Shown: positions 7,045 through 15,032, counted from the first letter of the stretch. The stretch: 20,132 bases of DNA from DUUS01 sp964416365 (GCA_964416365.1 CAYQDO010000017.1:1-20132), one strand, 5' to 3'. Notes: generated by a model not told the origin, from the letters alone. Numbers and translations are program-made.

Positions 7045-9360
7045 TTATGAACAACCCCAGTTAGTCCTAGCAGTAGTTAAACTTGCTAAAGCTGTAGCAT
7101 TTAAATTAGTTATGGCATCACATGCTGAGTGACTTAAGTTACCTGTATCCCAAGAGCTTATATCCCCAACACTCCATGTGGTAGCGTTATATCCAGCTTG
7201 TCTAAACATCCAAGACATAGTTGTGACATTGGAAGTGTCCCAAGAGCTTAAATCTAATATAAAAGTCCCTGCGCTGTAGCCTGCATAATCAAACATATTA
7301 GACATATATATGACATTAGATGTATCCCAAGAGCTTATATCGCCTATACTCCAAGTAGTAGCAGAATACCCTGCTCGTGCAAACATACTTCCCATATCGG
7401 TCACTCTTGAGGTGTTCCAGTTACTCACATTTAAAACAAATGTAGATGAATTCTTTCCAAAATCTGTAAACATATAATCCATTTGGGTTACTTTTGATGT
7501 ATCCCAGCTATCTAAATTTAATTCTACTATATCTGCATTATAGCCGGCCTGATAAAACATTCTGTTCATATTGGTTACTTTAGAGTGATTCCAACCACTT
7601 AAATCTAATTCAAAAACATCAGCACTATAGCCTGCACAATCAAACATATTAGTCATTTTTGTGACATTTGATACATCCCAATTACCAATATTACCAATAT
7701 TCCATGTTGTCGCAAATCTTCCAGCACTACTAAACATGCTCGTCATGTCGATAACATTGGAGGTAACCCAGTTACTTAAATTCCCTATACTCCAAGTTGG
7801 AGCATAACCCCCAATTGCACCAAACATCCTACTCATATTAATAACATTTGAGGTGTTCCAACCACTTAAACCAATCAAAGAAAATGTATTTGATAAAAAT
7901 CCTGCACTTTCAAGCATATTCGACATAGATACTACTTTAGAAGTATTCCAGTTACTTAAATTTAATTCAAAAGTCTGTGAACTATGCCCCGCACTATCAA
8001 ACATTCTGGACATATTGGTGACATTTGAAGTGTCCCAATCACTTAAGTCCAAATTATAAATTTCGGCTTTTTGACCTCGCTCTATGAAATTTACATAATC
8101 AAGCCAACGCTCCATTGCAAACATGCCTGACATGTCTGTAACGCTTGTTGTGTCCCAATCATTTAACCCATTTAATGACCAACTTGTTGCACTCCATCCA
8201 GCATTATAAAACATCGATGACATATTGGTTACTTTTGAGGTGTCCCAATTAGTCAAATCTAATTCGAAAGTATCAGCATTGTATCCAGTAGATTGAAACA
8301 TGTAAGACATTGTTTTGGTATCACTTGTTATCAAATCTCCTAATAATGATGAAAGATTATTTAGCCCCGCAAATAAATAATCACTATGAATTGGAGCTTT
8401 TACTCCACCATTCTGACCAATAGTTATTTTGTATAGCCCTTCGGTAATACCAGTTTCATACCATAACATAATTGAAGCATTTTGTTTTTCTGAGACATCA
8501 AATGAACCAAGTACTTCAGCGGGAACTATATTTGTTTCAACAAATTCGATACTTTCTATGGCATTTTTTAATATCGTTGTATTTAAAAAGGTGGTTTGAA
8601 CTTGTAATTCAGCCCAAAGCGAATCTGATAAACTTTTATAGTAGTTTTTTATATTTTGTAATTCAGTTTTCTCACTTTGACTTAGCAACTTCTGATTGTT
8701 ATTATATTCTTCTTCTAATCTATCTGAAAAATATTTATACATATTAGCATTACTTATTTTTTCATTTTGATCCAGTGAACTTATTAAAAGTTCTCCTTCT
8801 AAAATGTAGTCTTCAATTTTTATGTGAGCTTTGAAACTTTTTTCTTGATCTTCATTCTGATTAAATCTTTGACTAGGAAAATATATTTCTAAATCGTAAC
8901 TATGAACTTTAGTTCCAACCGTTGGTGAATCAAATGTCCCATAACCAAATAATGTTTCACTTGCCCCAGTTTTTAGTCCTATTAATTCTTCATTACCTTC
9001 TATGATAGTACCACTAGCATCAGTATTTTCACTTATGAGTTTATACTGTATGGCATAATTGCTAAAAGTATTTTCTTCTACTACTAAATATAGGGAATAT
9101 CCCATATCAAGTTCAGTGGTATTATTACCAGTTATGGTAAATGTTTTAGTTCTTATAGGATTATCATCGGGAATAATATTTGACACATTGATGCTGTTTC
9201 CCCCATCTAGATGTATTGTCATTTTACCACCGGTTACTGTGATAGTTGTTCCTTCTTCACCATTAATCGTAGCAGTAAAATAAGCAAATGATATGCCTAT
9301 TGTTATTAAAAAGATAATAGCTATTATTAGTATTAATTGTTTGTAATTAATATTTTTCAC
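7045..9360 (-). CDS. Secreted BspA-type (DUF285) repeat surface protein with TasA/CalY-like N-terminus
   Basis: The 771-residue protein starts with a signal segment (residues about 8-28: hydrophobic core then ISFAYFTATI) resembling leaders handled by SipW-type signal peptidases. A beta-rich TasA/CalY-like domain follows (about 28-190). Next comes a helical, possibly coiled-coil segment with many Glu, Lys and Asn (about 200-270) and a short unassigned region (275-345). Thirteen tandem BspA-like repeats follow (346-741), built on the core WDTSNVTNMSxMF..AG. BspA repeats form leucine-rich-like solenoids and often serve in adhesion to host or matrix proteins. No LPXTG motif or C-terminal membrane helix is present; the C-terminus ends in NWGCS. 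The start is a GTG (9358-9360) with AAAGGGTGAT well spaced upstream; a GTG four codons earlier overlaps that site. The exact function is unknown. Confidence 0.85.
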   Translation of the reverse strand: MKNINYKQLILIIAIIFLITIGISFAYFTATINGEEGTTITVTGGKMTIHLDGGNSINVSNIIPDDNPIRTKTFTITGNNTTELDMGYSLYLVVEENTFSNYAIQYKLISENTDASGTIIEGNEELIGLKTGASETLFGYGTFDSPTVGTKVHSYDLEIYFPSQRFNQNEDQEKSFKAHIKIEDYILEGELLISSLDQNEKISNANMYKYFSDRLEEEYNNNQKLLSQSEKTELQNIKNYYKSLSDSLWAELQVQTTFLNTTILKNAIESIEFVETNIVPAEVLGSFDVSEKQNASIMLWYETGITEGLYKITIGQNGGVKAPIHSDYLFAGLNNLSSLLGDLITSDTKTMSYMFQSTGYNADTFELDLTNWDTSKVTNMSSMFYNAGWSATSWSLNGLNDWDTTSVTDMSGMFAMERWLDYVNFIERGQKAEIYNLDLSDWDTSNVTNMSRMFDSAGHSSQTFELNLSNWNTSKVVSMSNMLESAGFLSNTFSLIGLSGWNTSNVINMSRMFGAIGGYAPTWSIGNLSNWVTSNVIDMTSMFSSAGRFATTWNIGNIGNWDVSNVTKMTNMFDCAGYSADVFELDLSGWNHSKVTNMNRMFYQAGYNADIVELNLDSWDTSKVTQMDYMFTDFGKNSSTFVLNVSNWNTSRVTDMGSMFARAGYSATTWSIGDISSWDTSNVIYMSNMFDYAGYSAGTFILDLSSWDTSNVTTMSWMFRQAGYNATTWSVGDISSWDTGNLSHSACDAITNLNATALASLTTARTNWGCS
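7138..8325 (-). repeat. Tandem array of 87/90-bp units encoding BspA-type repeats
   Basis: Thirteen units are marked by a conserved Trp in the W[DN]TS core. The Trp-to-Trp distances in order are 30, 40, 29, 30, 30, 30, 29, 29, 29, 30, 29 and 30 residues. The 29-residue units end in forms of TFELDLS and the 30-residue units in forms of TWSIGDIS. The 40-residue unit carries an insertion around FIERGQKAEIYN. The last unit is degenerate (WDTGNLSH) and probably caps the solenoid. Confidence 0.85.
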
Positions 9361-9403
9361 TTGTAAAATCACCCTTTGATTTTATTTCTATTCTCTATAT
9401 TAA

Positions 9404-9412
9404 ATTATATCA
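9404..9412 (-). promoter_or_regulatory. Extended -10 promoter for the surface-protein gene
   Basis: The minus strand reads TGATATAAT, about 45 bases upstream of the GTG start, in a very AT-rich 130-base gap between rplQ and the surface-protein gene. No clear -35 box is seen. It gives the gene a transcript separate from the ribosomal cluster, in line with the terminator at the end of rplQ. Confidence 0.5.
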
Positions 9413-9477
9413 TTTTATTAAATTTTATACTAGATATTTTTAATAAAAAAAATTATTATATAATAATAAATTAGTAC

Positions 9478-9512
9478 AAAAAAAAGACTTGATTATACTA
9501 ATTCAAGTCTTA
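9478..9512 (-). terminator. Rho-independent terminator of the ribosomal supercluster, overlapping the rplQ stop
   Basis: On the minus strand AAGACTTGA (from 9512 side, arm about 9503-9511) pairs with TCAAGTCTT (9484-9492), and eight T residues follow (9478-9485, partly within the arm). The TAA stop of rplQ (9493-9495) lies in the loop, so the last codons of rplQ form the 5' arm. This ends the long ribosomal transcript and insulates the surface-protein gene. Confidence 0.8.
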
Positions 9513-9834
9513 CTTCTAAAGCGTCATCGCCTTTACGTTCTTTTAATTTAATGATTCTTGTATATCCGCCAGCACGATTTTCATATTTAGGTGCAAGTTC
9601 ATTAAAAATTTTACTAACTAGTTCTTTATCATTATGTAAGAAGGCTAAAGCTCTTCTTCTAGCTCCTAAAGATCCGTCTTTACCATAAGTAATCATCTTT
9701 TCTACGAATTTTCTTACTTCTTTAGCTCTTGCTTCAGTAGTAACAACATAGCCATAATTAATTACGTCTTTGGTAAGTCCAGCTAATATACTTCTTCTAA
9801 TACGTGTTTCTCTACCTAATTTACGATATAACAT
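9493..9834 (-). CDS. rplQ: 50S ribosomal protein L17
   Basis: The 113-residue protein has the L17 opening MLYRKLGRETRIRRSILAGL, a central basic helix region (TEARAKEVRKFVEKMI) and the C-terminal GGYTRIIKLKERKGDDALEVRLELV. L17 sits near the exit of the polypeptide tunnel in the large subunit. The ATG at 9832-9834 was chosen because it gives the standard N-terminus and has AGAGG about nine bases upstream; a GTG two codons earlier is unlikely. It is the last gene of the alpha operon, 17 bases after rpoA, and its end forms part of the terminator. Confidence 0.95.
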   Translation of the reverse strand: MLYRKLGRETRIRRSILAGLTKDVINYGYVVTTEARAKEVRKFVEKMITYGKDGSLGARRRALAFLHNDKELVSKIFNELAPKYENRAGGYTRIIKLKERKGDDALEVRLELV

Positions 9835-9851
9835 ATTCACTTACCTCTCTT

Positions 9852-10793
9852 CTATTCACGGAACTTTAGTTCCATTTCTTTTACTTTATCAAGTACTTCT
9901 TTTAAAGATTTTTTACCTAAATTACGAATTTTAGTAACTTCAATCTCTCTTTTATCAATTAAATCTTGCACAGTATGAATACCTGCTCTTTTTAAACAGT
10001 TATAAGCTCTTACTGAAAATTCAATTTCTTCAATTGGAGTTTCTAGTGTCTTAGTAATACTATCAACTTTCTTCTCTGCAATTATACCTGTAATATCAGC
10101 AATATTATTTAAATCTACTACAATTTGTAAATGTTCAATTAAAATTCTTGCCGCTAAAGCCATTGCTTCTTCAGGAGATAATGCTCCATTTGTATAAACT
10201 TCTAAAATCAATTTGTCATAGTTTTCATTATGACCAACACGAGCATCTAATCTTTCATAGCTTACTCTTTGAATTGGAGAATATAGTGAATCAATTGGAA
10301 TAATTCCTTGAACTGCATCACCTAATAATTTTTTATTATCATGAGCATCAACATAACCACGACCGTTACCAACAGTCATTTCCATATTAATACTTCCACC
10401 TTTAGCAAGATTACAAATAACTAAGTCAGGATTAATAATTTCAATATCAGGATCTCTTTCGATATCACCAGCAGTTACAGGACCTTCTTTAGAGGCAGAT
10501 AATCTGACAACTTTCTTTTCTGTGCTATGATTTTTAATAACAATATTTTTAAGATTTAAAACGATTGTGGTTACATCTTCGATAACTCCATCAATTTTTT
10601 GGAATTCATGAAGAACACCATCAATCTTAACGCTAGTAATAGCAGATCCTGGCATCGAAGATAACATAACTCTTCTTAATGCATTACCAATTGTTGTACC
10701 AAAACCTCTTTCTAAAGGTTCTAATTCAAATTTTCCATAATTATTTTTTTCAAGATATTCAGTAATTTTATATTCTGGTTTTTCAAAAGTCAT
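9852..10793 (-). CDS. rpoA: RNA polymerase alpha subunit
   Basis: The 313-residue subunit nucleates RNA polymerase assembly and contacts promoter UP elements and activators. The N-terminal domain (about 1-235) contains LEPLERGFGTTIGNALRRVMLSSMPGSA (25-52), the dimerisation and beta-contact region. The C-terminal domain (about 250-313) has the helix-hairpin-helix series VRAYNCLKRAGIHTV and IRNLGKKSLKEVLDKV. A strong GGGAGGG ribosome binding site precedes the ATG. Length and order rpsK-rpoA-rplQ are standard for Firmicutes; nothing is missing. Confidence 0.97.
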   Translation of the reverse strand: MTFEKPEYKITEYLEKNNYGKFELEPLERGFGTTIGNALRRVMLSSMPGSAITSVKIDGVLHEFQKIDGVIEDVTTIVLNLKNIVIKNHSTEKKVVRLSASKEGPVTAGDIERDPDIEIINPDLVICNLAKGGSINMEMTVGNGRGYVDAHDNKKLLGDAVQGIIPIDSLYSPIQRVSYERLDARVGHNENYDKLILEVYTNGALSPEEAMALAARILIEHLQIVVDLNNIADITGIIAEKKVDSITKTLETPIEEIEFSVRAYNCLKRAGIHTVQDLIDKREIEVTKIRNLGKKSLKEVLDKVKEMELKFRE

Positions 10794-10808
10794 TTAATAA
10801 TCCCTCCC

Positions 10809-11192
10809 TTAATTTCTTGGACGTTTTGGCGGTCTACATCCGTTATGTGGAACAGCTGTTTCATCATTGATAGCTGTTATTTCTAATCCAGCAGTTTGTA
10901 GTCCTCTTATTGCATTTTCACGACCGCTGCCAATACCTTTAACGAATACTTCTACTCTTTTAACACCTGACTCCAGTGCAGTTCTAGCCGCTTCTTCAGC
11001 AGCAAGCCCAGCAGCAAACGGAGTTTTCTTTTTAGAACCCTTATAACCAATAGATCCAGATGATGCCCAGCTTACGATATTACCTTTTGCATCAGTAATT
11101 GAAACTATTGTATTATTATAAGTTGCATGAATATGTGCTTGTCCTTCAGGAATGTTCTTTTTAACTTTTCTTTTTCTTCTATTATAAGCCAT
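10809..11192 (-). CDS. rpsK: 30S ribosomal protein S11
   Basis: The 127-residue protein of the small-subunit platform shows AHIHATYNNTIVSITDAKGN, the SIGYKGSKKKTPFAAGLAAE region and the C-terminal PHNGCRPPKRPRN. The usual isoaspartate-prone Asn-Gly is retained in PHNGCRPPK. Basic N- and C-terminal ends contact 16S rRNA. It follows rpsM by 11 bases. Confidence 0.97.
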   Translation of the reverse strand: MAYNRRKRKVKKNIPEGQAHIHATYNNTIVSITDAKGNIVSWASSGSIGYKGSKKKTPFAAGLAAEEAARTALESGVKRVEVFVKGIGSGRENAIRGLQTAGLEITAINDETAVPHNGCRPPKRPRN

Positions 11193-11203
11193 TACTTACC
11201 CTC

Positions 11204-11578
11204 CTATTTACTTATTTTTTTCTTATTTGCTACTACTTTGCCACGGCCTTTACGAGTACGAGCATTGCGACTAGTTTTTTGTCCACGAACAGGTAGACCT
11301 TTCTTATGTCTTACTCCTTGGTAGCAGTTAATTTCCATTTTAGTTTTAATACTCATTTGGATTTCGCGTCTTAAATCACCTTCTGTAAGATGTTTATCAA
11401 CTTCTTTACGAAGTGCAGCCTCATCTTCAGCAGTTAAATCATATATTTTTTTGTTTGGATCAACTTTAGCATCAGAGCAAATTTGTTCTGCTAAAGAGCG
11501 ACCAATACCGAAAATATATGTAAGACCGATAACTGTACTTTTATCTTTTGGTAATTCAACGTTTTTAATACGAGCCAT
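11204..11578 (-). CDS. rpsM: 30S ribosomal protein S13
   Basis: The 124-residue protein of the small-subunit head forms intersubunit bridges and touches P-site tRNA. Identification rests on MARIKNVELPKDKSTVIGLTYIFGIGRS at the start, the LRREIQMSIKTKMEINCYQGVRHKKGLPVRGQKT segment and the basic C-terminal tail NARTRKGRGKVVANKKK. Both length and position after rpmJ are standard. Confidence 0.97.
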   Translation of the reverse strand: MARIKNVELPKDKSTVIGLTYIFGIGRSLAEQICSDAKVDPNKKIYDLTAEDEAALRKEVDKHLTEGDLRREIQMSIKTKMEINCYQGVRHKKGLPVRGQKTSRNARTRKGRGKVVANKKKISK

Positions 11579-11589
11579 ATTTTATCCTC

Positions 11590-11703
11590 CTAACCTTGTC
11601 TTTGTTTGTGTTTAGGGTTATCACAAATAACCATGATTTTTCCTTTTCTTCTAATAATACGACACTTAGCACAAATTTTCTTTACTGATGGTCTAACTTT
11701 CAT
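11590..11703 (-). CDS. rpmJ: 50S ribosomal protein L36 (zinc-binding form)
   Basis: This 37-residue gene reads MKVRPSVKKICAKCRIIRRK at its start and ends in NPKHKQRQG. It keeps the four zinc ligands of the C+ form: Cys11, Cys14, Cys27 and His32. The ATG at 11701-11703 has a GGAGGAATATT site upstream and the stop is TAG. It lies in its usual place between infA and rpsM, 11 bases from rpsM and 15 from infA. Confidence 0.97.
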   Translation of the reverse strand: MKVRPSVKKICAKCRIIRRKGKIMVICDNPKHKQRQG

Positions 11704-11718
11704 AATATTCCTCCTAAT

Positions 11719-11931
11719 TTATTTTCTGTATACGATGCGCCCACGTGTTAAATCTTGCGGTGAAAACTCTACAGTAACTCTATCGCCTGGTAAGATGCGA
11801 ATATTATGTATTCGAATTTTACCAGAAACGTGAGCTGTCACTGTAAAGCCATTTTCTAATTCCACTTTATATACGTCTTTGACAACGTCTATAACTTTGC
11901 CATCGACTGTAATAGGTGTTTCCTTAGCCAC
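11719..11931 (-). CDS. infA: Translation initiation factor IF-1
   Basis: The 70-residue OB-fold protein blocks the ribosomal A site during initiation. Key stretches are VDGKVIDVVKDVYKVELENG, AHVSGKIRIHNIRILPGDRVTVEFSPQDLTRGRIVYRK. Length is typical (about 72). The N-terminus MAKETPITVDG differs from the usual MAKDDVIEVEG, but the fold residues are intact. It starts four bases after the map stop, and its ribosome binding site lies inside the end of map. Confidence 0.96.
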   Translation of the reverse strand: MAKETPITVDGKVIDVVKDVYKVELENGFTVTAHVSGKIRIHNIRILPGDRVTVEFSPQDLTRGRIVYRK

Positions 11932-11935
11932 TTTT

Positions 11936-12676
11936 TCACTCTCCTGTTAATATTTCATATCCCTCATCGGTAACGATAACTGTATGCTCAAAATGAGCAC
12001 TATTTTTATGATCTCTAGTCAAGATTGTCCAGTTATCACTAGAAAAACGAATATGTCTTGATCCGGCATTAATCATTGGTTCAACCGCAATGACCATACC
12101 AGTTTTTAATATCATTCCGGTGTTGTATTTACCATAATTAGGTACATCCGGATCTTCATGTAAATGCTTTCCTACACCATGACCAACTAGTTCTCTTACA
12201 ACACTATAATTGTGTTTTTTGGCATGGCTATTAATCTTCGCTCCGATATTTCCGAGATGAGCACCATTTTTTATTTCTGATAAACCTAAATACAACATTT
12301 TTTCGGTATGATGAATTAATCTTTCACTAGTTTTAGATATATTTCCAACGGGATGAGTACGAGCTGCGTCAGAATGATATCCGTCATTGCAGACTCCGAT
12401 ATCAATCGAAACAATGTCTCCTTCTTTTAAAACCCTATCTCCGGGAATACCATGAACAATTTCATCATTCACACTAGTGCAAATACTCGCTGGGAATCCT
12501 TCATAGTTTAAGAATGAAGGATTTCCGCCTTGATTTCTGATAAATTTTTCTGCTTCATCATCTAAGTATTTGGTTGTAACTCCGGGAGCTATTAATGTTT
12601 TTAAATATTCATGAGTTAAATAATTAATATGCCCCGCAGCTTTCATTTTTTCAATTTCTTCTTTAGTCTTGATCAT
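11936..12676 (-). CDS. map: Methionine aminopeptidase, type I
   Basis: The enzyme removes N-terminal methionine from new proteins. In the 246 residues the five metal ligands are visible: Asp92 (SIDIG), Asp103 (HSDAART), His166 (GHGVGKHLHEDP), Glu199 (AVEPMI) and Glu230 (FEHTV); His75 in EIVHGIP matches the substrate-binding histidine. There is no N-terminal SH3-type extension, as in most Firmicutes enzymes. The ATG abuts the adk stop with a one-base overlap (TAATG), so the two are probably translated together. Confidence 0.96.
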   Translation of the reverse strand: MIKTKEEIEKMKAAGHINYLTHEYLKTLIAPGVTTKYLDDEAEKFIRNQGGNPSFLNYEGFPASICTSVNDEIVHGIPGDRVLKEGDIVSIDIGVCNDGYHSDAARTHPVGNISKTSERLIHHTEKMLYLGLSEIKNGAHLGNIGAKINSHAKKHNYSVVRELVGHGVGKHLHEDPDVPNYGKYNTGMILKTGMVIAVEPMINAGSRHIRFSSDNWTILTRDHKNSAHFEHTVIVTDEGYEILTGE

Positions 12677-13320
12677 TACTTAATTACAGTCTCTATTTCT
12701 TCTAATGTTATATTAGGGTCAATAGGATTATGAATAACATACAACATTCCTTTATCTTGATAGTAATCTAGAAGTGGGGAAGTATTCTCAACATATGTTT
12801 GGTAACGTTTACGGAATGTTTCTTCTGTATCATCATCACGACTAATTAAATCTGAGTTACAATCGTCACATTTACCTTCTATTTTAGGTCTAGTTGCTTC
12901 ATTATATTTATGATATGAACGATTACATTTTGGGCAGCTTAATCTACCTGTAGCTCTTCTTGTAGCTTCATCTTCAGGAACATCCAAATAGATAGCAGTA
13001 CATTCTCCTTTATTTAATTTCTTTAGAAGATTTTCTAAAATATCTGCTTGAGCCATATTTCTAGGATAACCATCGAAAATATATGGTTCACTTACTGTAG
13101 ATAATTTGTTTTCTAGTAGTCTAGTTACGACTTCGTCTGATACTAAACGACCAGAGTTCATGATTTCAGAAATTTCCTCCCCGAACTCACTACCACTTGC
13201 TACTTCAGCTCTGAGTAAATCTCCAGTTGAAATATGTTCATAACCATATTTCTTGACTAGCAAATCACTTTGTGTACCTTTTCCAGCAGCTGGTGGGGCT
13301 ATAAAGATAATGTTTTTCAT
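12676..13320 (-). CDS. adk: Adenylate kinase with zinc-binding lid
   Basis: The 214-residue enzyme interconverts AMP, ADP and ATP. It is the long form with a structural zinc site in the lid (Cys129, Cys132, Cys151, Cys154). AMP-site residues include STGDLLRAEV (31-40) and DGYPRNMAQA (83-92, Arg87); TGRLSCP precedes the lid. The P-loop reads APPAAGKGTQ (8-17) where the family consensus is GPPGAGKGTQ or GPPGSGKGTQ, so two usual glycines are alanines, but Lys14 and the Gly before it are kept. The ATG overlaps the secY stop by four bases. It should be active, given the rest of the site. Confidence 0.95.
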   Translation of the reverse strand: MKNIIFIAPPAAGKGTQSDLLVKKYGYEHISTGDLLRAEVASGSEFGEEISEIMNSGRLVSDEVVTRLLENKLSTVSEPYIFDGYPRNMAQADILENLLKKLNKGECTAIYLDVPEDEATRRATGRLSCPKCNRSYHKYNEATRPKIEGKCDDCNSDLISRDDDTEETFRKRYQTYVENTSPLLDYYQDKGMLYVIHNPIDPNITLEEIETVIK

Positions 13321-14591
13321 CGTCTTCTAATCCTTCCCTTTCTTCTTCCAGTATAGCTTCTTGATACTATACTACTTTCCAATTGTTTATATGTTTCAAG
13401 TGCAACGCCCACAACTATTAATAATCCCGTTCCACCTAAAGAGGCAGCACTAGATATACTAGTAATCTTAGAAAAGATAATAGGCATAGCAGCTAGAATC
13501 ATTAAGAATAAAGTTCCCACAACTGTAACTCTGGTAATAACATATTTTAAATGTTTACTTGTTTTTACACCAGGAGTAATACCTGGGACATAACCTCTGC
13601 TCTTATCTAAATTCTCAGACATTTCATCAGGATTTAATTGAAGTAATGTATAAAAATATCCAAAAATAAAGATTAATAACATATATAGTAAGAAACCAGT
13701 ATAACTAGTATAAACGATATATTTATCTATAAATTTATTAAAAGCTTCGTTTTTAATAACCTCACCAATTAATGAAGGGATACCAATTATTGCTGAAGCA
13801 AAAATTACAGGAACAACTCCAGATGCGTTTAATTTTATCGGTATAAATGATTTTTCTCCTCCATAGGCTCCGGTTGTACGATTCGAATATTGAATTGGAA
13901 CTCTTCTTTCTGCTCCTTGAGTATAAATAACGCCTACTATAATTAAAACATATATTAGAACGAATAAAGCAAATAAAATTATTCCAGTCCACGTGCTATA
14001 AGAAGCACTCAAAACTAACTCTCTAAATGCAGTTATAAAAGTACTCGGTAAAGTATTAACAATACCCGCCATTATGATTAATGACATTCCGTTACCTATT
14101 CCTTTTCTGGTTATTTCATCACCTAACCATAATAGAAAGGCAGTACCTGCTGTTAAGTATAGAGTTGTTTTAATAATTTCCATACTACCAGCATTAGTTA
14201 AAAATGCATATGAGAAAACATATCCTTGAATAATTGCAAATAGAATTCCTAAATAACGATTAATTCGATTGATCTTTTGTTGTCCTGTAGCGCCTTGTTC
14301 TTTTAACTCTTTAAAGTAAGGAATAATATCCATTTGAAACAATTGAGTTATAATTGATGCCGAAATATAAGGCATAACTCCTAAAGCAAAAATGGAAAAC
14401 TCTTTTAAACTTCCTCCACTCATTAGACTTAAAAGTTCAAGAAATCCTAGGTTTTTGGTAATACTTTTTGCTCCAGGAACAATAATATTTGTTCCTAAAG
14501 CATATAGTGCCAAGCAAGCTATAGTAAATAGGATTCTTTTGCGTAAATCTTTATTTGTAGGACTAAATAATCCTTTAAGATTAGCAAACAC
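13317..14591 (-). CDS. secY: Preprotein translocase subunit SecY
   Basis: SecY is the protein-conducting channel of the membrane. The 424 residues hold about ten hydrophobic helices, with the plug region after helix 1 (LSLMSGGSLKEFSIFALGVMPYISASIITQL, about 54-85), the cytosolic loop PIQYSNR (about 232-239) and the GVVPVIFA and PGITPGVKTSKHL motifs. The C-terminus is unusually arginine-rich (SYTGRRKGRIRRR). The start is GTG (14589-14591) with GAGGTG six bases upstream, directly abutting the TAG of rplO. The order rplO-secY-adk-map is standard. Confidence 0.96.
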   Translation of the reverse strand: MFANLKGLFSPTNKDLRKRILFTIACLALYALGTNIIVPGAKSITKNLGFLELLSLMSGGSLKEFSIFALGVMPYISASIITQLFQMDIIPYFKELKEQGATGQQKINRINRYLGILFAIIQGYVFSYAFLTNAGSMEIIKTTLYLTAGTAFLLWLGDEITRKGIGNGMSLIIMAGIVNTLPSTFITAFRELVLSASYSTWTGIILFALFVLIYVLIIVGVIYTQGAERRVPIQYSNRTTGAYGGEKSFIPIKLNASGVVPVIFASAIIGIPSLIGEVIKNEAFNKFIDKYIVYTSYTGFLLYMLLIFIFGYFYTLLQLNPDEMSENLDKSRGYVPGITPGVKTSKHLKYVITRVTVVGTLFLMILAAMPIIFSKITSISSAASLGGTGLLIVVGVALETYKQLESSIVSRSYTGRRKGRIRRR

Positions 14592-15032
14592 CTAAATCAC
14601 CTCAGCAGTTCCGCCAGCACTTTCAATTTTGGTTACAGCTTTAGATGAAAATCTATGAGCTTTAATAGTTAATTTTTTTGTTAAATCTCCATTACCTAAA
14701 ACTTTAATTCCAGATAATTCTTTTTTAACTAATCCTTTTTCTTTTAAAGCTTCTGGAGTAACAATATCTCCATCACCAAAAATATTTAAATCAGCTAAAT
14801 TCACCACTGCGAATTCAGTTTTAAAGCGATTATTATTAAATCCTCTTTTTGGTAAACGACGGAATAAAGTACTTTGACCACCTTGGAACCAAGGTGAAAT
14901 ACTAGAACCACTACGCGCTTTTTGACCTTTATGACCACGGCCAGATGTTTTACCTAAGCCAGAACCTGGACCACGTCCAACTCTTTTTCTAACTTTTGTT
15001 TCTGGGCTAGCGACTAATTCATGTAATTTCAT
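14592..15032 (-). CDS. rplO: 50S ribosomal protein L15
   Basis: The 146-residue protein starts MKLHELVASPETKVRKRVGRG and carries the glycine/arginine-rich extension GSGLGKTSGRGHKGQKARSG that reaches into 23S rRNA, then the globular part ending AHRFSSKAVTKIESAGGTAEVI. The ATG at 15030-15032 was chosen because it gives the standard N-terminus and follows AAGGAGG; a longer frame to 15071 would run back into rpsE. The rpsE stop lies one base before it, leaving no space for rpmD, which normally sits here. Confidence 0.97.
   Translation of the reverse strand: MKLHELVASPETKVRKRVGRGPGSGLGKTSGRGHKGQKARSGSSISPWFQGGQSTLFRRLPKRGFNNNRFKTEFAVVNLADLNIFGDGDIVTPEALKEKGLVKKELSGIKVLGNGDLTKKLTIKAHRFSSKAVTKIESAGGTAEVI

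Noticed and set aside
7138..8325. Possible CRISPR or non-coding repeat array
   Set aside because: Period is 87/90 bases, units vary mainly at the protein level and keep an open frame; it encodes BspA-type repeats.
8472..8747. Plus-strand open frame of 91 codons inside the surface-protein gene
   Set aside because: No ribosome binding site or domain; fully covered by the minus-strand gene.
13762..13992. Minus-strand frame rich in Cys, Asn and Ser inside secY
   Set aside because: Out-of-frame reading of secY membrane helices; composition is typical of a shifted frame.
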